A DNA stretch of 64,000 nucleotides, taken from contig CM064530.1 of assembly GCA_032716605.1 (NCBI GenBank), forward strand, positions 8,231,150 to 8,295,149, given 5' to 3'. The stretch comes from Paralithodes platypus (lineage: Eukaryota > Arthropoda > Malacostraca > Decapoda > Lithodidae). The notes under the pieces are model-generated. The model made no database searches and was not told where the DNA came from. It worked only from the letters and a program-made list of their open reading frames with translations. Positions 11,045 to 21,908 of this stretch are shown here, piece after piece (the stretch's first letter is position 1; each line of letters begins with the position of its first letter). A program made the translations under genes and the position numbers.

Positions 11045-11170
11045 GGGCACCGTGGGGCGGGGCGGTGATATCACCGACCGTTGGGGAGGTGGTGCCAAAC
11101 GTCTGAGTGTACAGTGGTGCCGCGTGTCCGGTTTTACGGAATTTCCGGCAACAACAACAAAATCGCGTCC
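11045..11170 (+). repeat. Unknown dispersed repeat F, plus copy
   Basis: Inverted partner of 9180-9300 (see that entry). It is followed within 20 bp by the TTAA of an M2 element. Confidence 0.6.
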
Positions 11171-11186
11171 GAGAGGAGGTATAGGG

Positions 11187-11345
11187 TTAAGGGGGGTCAC
11201 AAAGTTTTTTTTTAATCTTTCTCTCCTTTTCTCTCTTTCCCTGGCTTGTAGCCATTCGGCCCCATTCAGCCAACTGTTTTAAGACGTTTTAAGGTGTCGA
11301 TTTCTTCCTGGCGAGCGATAGCGAGCATTGTACAATTTTAGCTTG
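11187..11345 (+). mobile_element. M2 TTAA element, left half only
   Basis: Starts TTAAGGGGGGTCAC and carries CATTCGGCCCCATTCAGCC, ACTGTTTTAAGACG and the shared core GGCGAGCGATAGCGAGC. It breaks off at the following (GA)n tract. Confidence 0.8.
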
Positions 11346-11350
11346 CTGTT

Positions 11351-11455
<105 letters not shown>

Positions 11456-11594
11456 ACTTGTGGAAGGATGCTATGGATTGAATCACCACATCCACGGTTC
11501 GTTTATAATATGCACTGATACCATGCTGTAGATCACGTGACACCCACGCCTACATGCAACACATCGTAGAGAGAGAGATGATCATAATGACGTC

Positions 11595-11963
11595 TTAAGG
11601 TGGGTCACCGACTTTTTGCATCTTTCTCTCATTTTCTCTGGCTTGTATCCATTCGGCCCCATTCAGCCAACTGTTTTAAGACGTTTTAAAGTGTCGATTT
11701 CTACCTGGCGAGCGATAGCGAGCATTGTATGGAAAAATCCGGCTTCGAGACATTTTTCTATCGAAAAATGTACAAATTTAGCTTGCTGTTAAAACAAAAA
11801 TATATATATGCTGGCTCGCTACCGCTCGCCAGAAAAATATTGACACCTGGATGGGGGTAAACGTCTTAAAACAGTAGGTTGAATGGGGCCGAATGGATAA
11901 CAGCCAAAGAGAGAGGGAGAGAAAGAGAAAAAGGCGAGTTGGGCCTCGGTTGGGCCCCCTTAA
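11595..11963. mobile_element. M2 TTAA element, complete palindromic copy
   Basis: TTAA at 11595-11598 and 11960-11963, ends TTAAGGTGGGTC and TGGGCCCCCTTAA. The two halves are inverted copies. CATTCGGCCCCATTCAGCC at about 11650 is mirrored by GGTTGAATGGGGCCGAATG at about 11876. The core GGCGAGCGATAGCGAGC is mirrored by GCTCGCTACCGCTCGCC. A non-autonomous foldback DNA element with no ORF. Confidence 0.85.
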
Positions 11964-12399
11964 ATGAGATCCGTTTTGGGAGAGGTGGATATGGGTAATT
12001 TTGTTCCCACTCCCAGCTTTTTCACCGAACGTTTCATAATATATACAGTACATACCGGTACGTAAAACAGCGATTACGTATAGATAAATATGTTTCAAAG
12101 TGATGCAACCAAGTAGGATAAGACCAACACTATACATAATTGGCAACCTAGACGGTTTTCAGTTAGCCGCCAGCCGGGGAAGAGCTACAGTAGGTCTTAA
12201 AGTTCCCTGGCTCAGACAGTGCGGGGTCTCGACATACGATTAGGTTACATGCCTTAAAACCCGATCTTAAGTAGAAATATCGTATAGCGAACCCTAAAAT
12301 TGAGACCAGCCAAAGCCCAAACCCAAACACCTAAAACTCTATAATAATATCGGATAGAGAGGGAGACCTGTATTCTCTCTAGTGTCGGGAGTCACCATT

Positions 12400-12499
12400 A
12401 TGTCACTGCGGCCTCTCTGCGTGGTGTTGTGGCTAGTGTTACTATCTACCAGGATTACGTCGGTTCCAGTAAACCAAGCCACCACCCACCTTGAAAAAC
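12400..12499 (+). CDS. Lectin-like gene exon 1 (signal peptide)
   Basis: ATG at 12400. It encodes 33 residues with a strongly hydrophobic stretch, and one base of codon 34 lies before a consensus donor GTAAGTG at 12500. Start chosen as the first ATG giving a signal peptide that joins in frame to exon 2. Confidence 0.8.
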
Positions 12500-12619
12500 G
12501 TAAGTGTTACCAGCTTTAACCTCTTCTGTTCCGGTGACGTCTGTTAATTATATTCACTATACGGGTTAGTGTCGTGAGTGACCATGGTGTTAGTGGGGTC
12601 TGTGTGTGTGTCTGTGTCT

Positions 12620-12662
<43 letters not shown>

Positions 12663-13309
12663 TGTGTGTGTGTGTGTGTAGGGGCTAGTGTTCCGGCCGC
12701 CAGCTCCTCTTAAATTACAGGCTCGCTATCGCTCGCCAGGAAAAAATCGACACCTAAATGACACGAAAGGTCTTAAAATTAAAAAAATTCCTCATGTGGA
12801 AATCAGCCCTTAAGTGTTGATAAATGCACCACCACCATATTTTGGGGTGGTAAAGGCTGCATCTCACACAGTACGTTAGCCGCCGACCACAGCCGATCTT
12901 TTCAAAATATTTGAATTTTTCCGGGATCGTCTGACATCGTCTGTGATCGTGTAAAAAGATCGCCTCGTATCGTATCGTGGTAGGCGAGGGATGGTCGAGT
13001 GGCGCGGAAATGGTCGGCGGTGATCGGCCAAAAAATAGTGGCTGCACTAAATTCTGGCCGATAATCGGCAGAAAAAACGGTTAAAAACCGTTAAATTTGA
13101 TCGTGTGACGCCCGTGTATATGTTGTGCAACGAGCGTATGTGAATCCTGGGATATCATCATTGTCATCCTCTGATCGATGGTTGATTGTGTATGATTTTA
13201 GTCTATATATTATATGTGTGTCAGTAGTTTGTGCGTGTGTGTGTGTGTGTGTGTGTGTGCGCGTTTGTGTGTGTGTGTGTGTGCGCGTTTGTGTGTGTGT
13301 GTGTGCGCG

Positions 13310-13370
<61 letters not shown>

Positions 13371-13499
13371 TTGTGTGTGTGTGTGTGCGCGCGTTTCCGT
13401 GTTTGGTTGTGTATTATTTAGTTTATATATATTGTGTGTGTTTGTGTGCGTGTGTGTGCGTTTGCGTGGTTGGTTGTGTATTATTTAGTTTATATATAT

Positions 13500-13578
<79 letters not shown>

Positions 13579-15045
13579 TTGCGTGGTTGGTTGTGTATTA
13601 TTTAGTTTATATATATTGTGTGTGTGTGTGTGTTTGCGTGGTTGGTTGTGTATTATTTAGTTTATATATATTGTGTGTGTGCGTTTGCGTGTTTGGTTGT
13701 GCATTATTTAGTTTATATATTAATTGTGTGTGTGTGTGTGTTTGTGTGATTGGTTGTGTATTATTTAGTGTATAATTATATATTGTGTGTGTGCGTTTGC
13801 GTGTTTGGTTGTGTATTATTTACATTTAGTTTATATATATTGTGTGTATGTGTGTGTGTGTATTTACCTATTTGTAGTATACAGGAGTTGAGTTTTTTGG
13901 CTCGTATTGTCCCGCTTCCTGAGTTACAATTATCTAACTTTGCCTTAAAAATATGAATGTTTTTGGCACACACCACTTCCTCTTCCAACTGATTCCACTT
14001 ACTTATACTTCTGTAAGGGAAACTATACTTTCTCACATCTCCTTTACATCTTCCTTTCATTAGTTTATATCTATGCCCCCTAGTTCTACCATTATCTTTC
14101 ACAATATAACCCTTCTTGTCCACCTTTTCGAGTCCTCTCACACATTTGTACATCATAATCATATCGCCTCTCTCCCTCCTATCCATTAGAGATGGTAAAT
14201 CTAATTTCTTTAATCTCTCCTCATATGGTAATTCTCTCAGTTCTGGTATCATCCTAGTTGCAGCTCTCTGAACCTTCCCCAGCTTCTTTATATGATTTTT
14301 TAGATGTGGTGCCCACACCACTGCCGCATACTCCAGTCTTGGTCTTACCAATGTTTTTATTATTTTCTCCAGCATCTCCTCGTTTATATAGTTAAAGGCT
14401 ATTTTTATTCTGTTTAGCAGTCCATATGTTTCTTCCACTATCTTATTAATATGATTCTCAGGTGAAAGATCACCCCTAACAGTGATCCCTAAGTCCGTTT
14501 CTTTCTCTGATGGGCTAAATTAGTGTTTTCTCCTAACTTATATTCCATATGAGGCCTTCTTTTACTTACTCCCATTTCCACTACATGACATTTATTTGTC
14601 TTGAATTCCATTTTCCACTTCTTGCTCCATTGATCTATCCTATCCAAATCCCTCTGTAATTCCCTACCACTGTTTTCATCTTCTATACGCTTCATGATCT
14701 TGGCATCATCTGCAAACATATTCATATATGCATTTATATCCTTTGGCATGTCGTTAATGTATATTAGAAACATTATGGGAGCCAGCACCGCTCCCTGCGG
14801 AACTCCACTTGTGACATCTTTCCACGTAGAAAATTTATCTCTGATAGTAGTCCTCATCTGTCTCCCTGAAAGATAGTCCTGATAGATGTGTGTGTGTGTG
14901 TGTGTGTGCGTTTGCGTGGTTGGTTGTGTATTATTTAGTTTATATATATTGTGTGTGTGTGTGTGTGCGTTTGCGTGGTTGGTTGTGTATTATTTAGTTT
15001 CTATATATTGTGTGTGTTTGGTTGTGTATTATTTAGTTTCTATAT

Positions 15046-15078
<33 letters not shown>

Positions 15079-15406
15079 TATTTTAGTCTATATACTGTAT
15101 TGTATGCCTGCGAGTAGTTCTCTCTCACTCACTCACTCACACTCACTCTCACTCTCTCTCTCTCTCTCTCTGCGTGCGTGTGTGTGTGTGTAGCCTATAG
15201 TTAACATAAACATCTACAAGTTTACTAAAATACATCCACTTGTAAACTAATGATATACTGCATCAAAGTCAGTGTATACCAGATCGTGTAATGATATAGG
15301 TATACATTCACCTATCAACTACTTAACTACAGCGTATTATTATTATAGTTTTATTCAAGTATATTGGGGTTTGTAATTGATGATTAATGTTAAGAATGGG
15401 GTGTAA

Positions 15407-15482
<76 letters not shown>

Positions 15483-18400
15483 GGGCGGTTCCTTTGCCGT
15501 GTCAATATCGTGTGCGGCCTACAACGGTCGTATTTATCGTTCAACGTATGTGCGTCTGTTGTGCTGTAAACGTATGGTTGTCAACCAAAGGCGGCATTAT
15601 CGTGCTCTTAACGTACTTTAAATGTATGACGAATGTGTGATAGCCGAGTGAGTAGCGTCGCCGGTCAGCGATTTATTCTACAATGGTCGTGTTGCCGGCG
15701 TGTATGACGTGTGTGTGTTGAGTGACTGTCGAAAGTTTGTTGTACAGCAATCGTGTGCCTGCGAGGATCGTGCAGTGATCCAATGATTCGATTACAATCG
15801 GCGAAAAAGTGCAAGTCGTCCTCTGTCGGCAGCTGTCGAGCGGTGGCCATACTGTGTGAGACACAGCCTTAAGGCTGCTAAATATCCAGATTTTCAGCTT
15901 CAACTTCCTTAACCCCTTCTGTACCGGTGACGTAGTTTCCATTATATTCTGGCAAATATTAGACGATTTTATCCAGCTTAGGAAGGACGACAACCCATTA
16001 AAAGGCTACACACTATCTCACTTAACCCTTTTTACTATGGTACCACAGATCCTTCTCAAGCTGCACAAAATCATCTAAATATAGCTAGAAGAAAATTAAA
16101 AAGACGCTGCGGTACTGGACGGGTTAAGGGGAGGTTTTTAGTGTTTTCCCTAGACTTCCATTAAACTTAAAATTACACCCCCTTGAGCCCTTTTCAAGAT
16201 AAATGTGTACATTTTTCGGTAGAAAAATGTCCCGGCCAAAGGCCGGTTGCTCTTAAATTACAGGCTCGCTATCGCTCGCCAGGAAAAAATAGACACCTAA
16301 ATGGCACGGAAGGTCTTAAAATTGACAGAATTGGGGCGAAAATTCTTAAAATCGCCAAACTAATGGGGCGAACGTCTTAAAATGTCAAAAGCAATGGGGC
16401 TAAACATGAGGGAGAAAGAGGTCAAGAAAAAAATCCCTGAAGTGGAAATCTCCCCTTAAGGGGGTAAGGGTATATTTATTGGTCGATTTATATATATGTA
16501 TATTTATTATGTTTTTAGTTTCTTCCCTAGACCTCCATCAAGTTTTTCTCCTAAATTACAGGATCGCTTTTTCTGGCAAGGAAAACATCGACACCTAAAT
16601 GGCACGAAAGGTCTAAATATTGACCAAGAAATGGGGAAAAAACTCTTAATATCCTGGCGAGCGATAGCGAGCCTGTAATTTAAGATAAATCGGCCTTCGG
16701 TATGGAAATTTTTCTATAAAAAAAATTACACATTTATCTTAAAGGGGTGATGTTTTAAGCTTGATGGAGGTCTAGCGAGGAAACTCAAACATAAATAAAT
16801 AAATAAATAAATAAATACATAGACCAAAAAAAAAAAAAAAAAGCACTACCCCCTTAAATTCCTGTGTTATACCATCGATCGGAAATATATGAGGACAACT
16901 GTTTAACCCTTTCACGCACATATGACGCAGAGGTTGCCAGATTAGCAATAAGAAATAGAGTTCTCTCTCTCTTATAATTACCTCTCCAAAATTTAGTTTT
17001 CTGCCCACAGCTAACTCAAAGACAACTGCAGAGGTTGAAGTAAGTAAACTAAAGGTTTCTAAATACTCCTGATGGTAACAAAGGCTTTAATGTATCCCCA
17101 ATAGGCTCAAAATCGCGTCATATATCGGAGAGGGTTAACCCACTCTGATCCGACGTCTTGTGGGTTATTAGGATAGTTGGTTTACTGAACATTAAGGGGA
17201 GATTTCCACTTGAGGGATTTTTTTCTGGACCCCGTTTTCCGTCATGTTTAGCCCCATTGCTTTTGAGAGTTTATGAATTTCGCCGCATTAGTTAGGTGAT
17301 TTTAAGAACCTTCGCCCCATTTCTGTCAATTTTAAGACCTTTCGTGCCATTTAGGTGTCAAATTTTCCTGGCGAGCGATAGCGAGCCTGTATTTTAAGAG
17401 GAACCGACCTTCGGCCGGGACATTTTTCGAAAAATTTACAAATTTATCTTGAAAGGGGGTCTAGGGGGCGTAATTTTAAGCTTGATGGAAATCTAGGGAA
17501 CAAACTAAACACCTCCCCTTAAGGGTTTGGCTGGCTTTTTGGTCGATTGTTTCATGTATGTATTATTGTTTCATGTATGTATTATTGTTTCATGTATGTA
17601 TTATTGTTTCATGTATGTATTATTGTTTCATGTATGTATTATTGTTTTAGTTTCCTCCCTAGACCTTCATCAAACTTAAAATAACAACCCCAGGATCCCC
17701 TTTCAAGATATATTTGTACCTTTTTCGGTAGAAAAATGTCCCACCTCCTCCTAAATTACAGGCTCGCTGTCGCTCGCCAGGAAAAAAATCGATACCTAAA
17801 TGACACAGAACAGAAGCGAAAGGTCTTAAAATCGTCAAACTAATGGGCCGAATGTCTTAAAATCTGAAAATTAATGGGGCTAAACACATACATATTGTAC
17901 ATACAATCATTCACGCAGAAAAAAAAGACAAACCATTATAAACCATGTAGTTCAAAGGCCTTAAGGGGAGATGGGTAGTTTTTCTGGTCCCCCTTCTTCC
18001 TCATGTTTAGTCCTATTAGTTTTCAGACTGTACGACTTTCGGCTCACTAGTTTGACGATTTTAAGACCTTTTGCCCCATTTCTTTGTCAATACATGTATT
18101 ATGACTTTTCGTGCCATTTAGGTGTCGATTTTCTCCTGGCAAGCGATAGCGAGCCTGTAATTTTAGAATGAACCGGCCATCGGCCGGTACATTTGAACAA
18201 ATTTATCTTGAAAGGGAGTCTATGGGGTGTTTTTCTAAGCTTGATGGAGGTCTAGCAAAGAAACTAAGAAATAAAGGAACAATTGAATTAAGACCAAAAA
18301 CGGCCCATCTCCCCTTAAAGAAAGGACAGGGACCTATGTAGATGTAAGTGGTGAGGAAGGGAACTGTGGTATGAGGGAAGAGAGTCAGGGCTTAACCAAC

Positions 18401-18671
18401 ACTCCCACATTCTTCTCCTACCCCCAGCCAGCTGCTGTGATGATGATGAGGTCAGCCATGGTGGGTACTGCTACTGGAAAAAACAGGAGGCGGTAACTTT
18501 TGACCAGGCTGTGGTCAAGTGTAGGAAAGTGAATGGGGATTTAGCGCACCCCGAGAAAGACCTCACGGAACTCTTCAATTTAATCGGTTAGACTTCAGTT
18601 CAGTTTAATGTAAGATATATATGTGCGTGCGTGTGCATGTGTGTATATGTTTCCGCGTGCGTGTGTGTATG

Positions 18672-18729
<58 letters not shown>

Positions 18730-21700
18730 CCCGTAGCCTAGTAGGTAGCGCTCTCGTCTCACACACGAGGGGTCGGGGGTTCAATCCCCCGGCCGGGCGG
18801 AGACAAATTGGGCTTGTCTCCTTTCATGTGTTAGCCTCAGTTCACCTAGCTGTAAATAGGTACCTGGAATAAGTGGACGACGTTGTGACGTCCCATCTGG
18901 GGTTGGCAAAAATGGTACAAGGCGAGATGGGTACCGGTATCATATGGTTCACCTAAGCTGATGGCTACCTAAGCCTTCGGGCGAGACGGTACCGTCTATA
19001 GTGAGAATGGTACCATACAGATCCACCCTAAGCCTTCGTTTCCGATGTCGCCAATTGGCTAAAAATACAGACTACACACACATCCACAGCCATTCCAACG
19101 ATACATATAACACCTACACATATAGGAGGCGGGAAATAACGAGCATACTCACTCCCGCAATACAACTAGAGTAAGTACACACTTGCGTATGTCTACATAC
19201 AGACAAATTGTCTTGCCTCGAACACAAGATAAATTTGTACATTTTTCGATAGAAAAATGTCCCTCTCAAATTACAGGCTCGCTATCGCTCACCAGGAAAA
19301 TATCGAAAAAATGGGGTGAAAAGTCTTGAAATCGCCAAACTAATTGGTCGAACTTCTTAAAATCTGAAAAATAATGGGGCTAAACATGAAGGGGGGGGGG
19401 CACCAAAAAATCGGCCCATCTCCCCTTAAGTTAGTCTAGGGGCCTAACTAAAAATATCTAATGATAATGTCGGACAGGTTGGAAGTAGAGGTATCCTGAA
19501 CAGGATTCGAACCCACTACAGCCCAGGTATATTTGGGAGAGTCGGGCACCGTGACCACTCGGCCATGAGCGGATACAAGGGAAGCCACCTTAGTCCTTAT
19601 TTGAAGAACCAGATTATAGTCTCGTGTATGCAAGTTCAAAAACGTAGCGATTTTTTTTTTTTTTTTTACTTCAACCATAACTCTTTTACTTCAACCATAA
19701 CTCTTTTACTTCAACCATAACTCTTTTACTTCAACCGTAACTCTTTTACTTCAACCGTAACTCTTTTACTTCAACCATAACTCTTTTACTTCAACCATAA
19801 CTCTTTTACTTCAACCATAACTCTTTTACTTCAACCGTAACTCTTTACTTCAACCGTAACTCTTTTAGTTCAACGATAACTGTTTTACTTCAACCATAAC
19901 TCTTTTACTCCAACCATTACTCCTTTACTTCAACCATAACTCTTTTACTTCAACCATAACTCTTTTACTTCAACCGTAACTCTTTTACTTCAACCATAAC
20001 TCTTTTACTTCAACCATAACTCTTTTACTTCAACCATAACTCTTTTACTTCAACCATAACTCTTTTACTTCAACCGTAACTCTTTTACTTCAACCATAAC
20101 TCTTTTACTTCAACCATAACTCTTTTACTTCAACCATAACTCTTTTACTTCAACCATAACTCTTTTACTTCAACCATAACTCTTTTACTTCAACCGTAAC
20201 TCTTTTACTTCACTTTTACTTCAACTTCAACATAACTCTTTTACTTCAACCATAACTCTTTTACTTCAACCATAACTACCATAACTCTTTTACTTCAACC
20301 ATAACTCTTTTACTTCAACCGTAACTCTTTTACTTCAACCATAACTCTTTTACTTCAACCATAACTCTTTTACTTCAACCATAACTCTTTTACTTCAACC
20401 ATAACTCTTTTACTCATATTATTTAGCCGAGTTGGTGGAACCCCAAAATATTCATGGTTGAAATCTAAAAAACTTGCCATGTGTCTGAAGGCATAGTCCT
20501 CCACGAAACTATAATCTGATTTTTCAAATAGGAACTAAGGTTGCTTCCCTTGTATCCGGCCGAGTGGTTACGGTGCCCAACTCTCCCAAATATACCTGGC
20601 GTGAGTGGGTTCGAATCCTGGTCAGGATACCTCTCTTCCAACTCAAAATATATTGTTCGAAAACAACAAACACAATCACAGCCATATCCACAAACTCTCT
20701 CTCTCTCTCTCACTATAAATTACTCGTCAATGGATAACAACCTGAAAACCGACAATACTGTATTACTTGTGACTTGGTTTTTTTTCTTTCCTTTTCTCTC
20801 TTCCTCTGGCTTGTATCCATTCGGCCCCATTCAACCTACTGTCTTAGGATGCTTATCCTCATCCAGGTGTCGATTTATTCCTGGCGAGCAATAGCGAGCC
20901 AGCATTGTAAGGAGAAATCCGGCTTCGCCGGAGAATTTGTTTTATTGATAAATGTACAAATTAGCCTGCTAACAAAAACATTAAATAATATATGCATCTG
21001 GATGAGGATAAACGTCTTAATACAGTAGGCTGAATGGGGCCGAATGAATACAACCCAGAGAGAGAGGGAGAGAGAGAAAAAAGAACGAGGTGGGCCCCCT
21101 TAACTAATGAGCCCTTTCCCCCTGCCAGACCTGTCCCAGATGAAGTACCGTGTTGGATGTCGGTACGTGCCTGGTGATGATATAGCACCTAACTGGCGGA
21201 CGGCCTGTGGAGACATATGTTCCATGGTATGTAGTTTTTGTAGTAGTAGTGGTAGTAGTTATGGTGATAGTAGTACTGATGGTGATGACAATAATAGTAA
21301 TGATAGTCACATTGTGACTTGTAATGATGATGTTGATAGTAGTAGTAATGATGGTGATAGTAATGACACTTGTATTGATGATGGTGATAGTTGTAGTGAT
21401 GATGGTGATAGTAGTAGTGATGGTGACAATAGTGAAGATAGTGATAGCCTCAAACTTAATGGATCCCAAACATTTTGTGAAGTCTCCAACAGCACGGCGC
21501 GGGCAAGGTCTGCCGTCTCCGATTGCCCTGTTTGTAAAACACACTTATTTGGGTGTTAAGTGCGAGACAATCATCAAGTCCAAGTTGAGTGTGACTTAAG
21601 ATAAACAAAAATCCCTGACAGCCCCACAAATAAAAGAGCTATAAGCAAAAAATCAAGGGCAGGGGTCACAGTGATGTGCATATATGTTGCAATAGCAGTA

Positions 21701-21848
21701 CAGTATTCGTGTTTTGAAAACTTAAATTTGAAACATACTCAAATTATTATGTTCATAATTATTTTTTGCTTAATTGTATAGCCTACTGTATTTTAGTGCT
21801 ATAATTCTGTAATATCATACATATTTTGTCTAATTGTACGTTTTTTTT

Positions 21849-21908
<60 letters not shown>

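Noticed and set aside
15480..15876. Host exon at 15673-15993
   Set aside because: Open frames on the minus strand are short and unsupported by splice sites. The sequence ends in an element-like terminus matching 12850.
18729..18799. Functional tRNA-Val(CAC) gene
   Set aside because: The cloverleaf is plausible, but only 5 of 7 acceptor pairs hold, and the same ~450-bp sequence recurs at 48106 with a LINE-type tail, so it is the head of a SINE.
20570..20640. Functional tRNA-Leu/Ser gene
   Set aside because: A- and B-boxes are good, but the anticodon arm and acceptor stem do not fold fully, and homology to 19490-19645 extends beyond the tRNA-like part.
21107..21559. 150-codon plus-strand frame rich in Ser/Asp/Gly as a secreted acidic protein
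   Set aside because: It overlaps lectin exon 3 in the same frame but then runs through the splice donor into the GATGGTGATAGT repeat in intron 3. The acidic part is the repeat.
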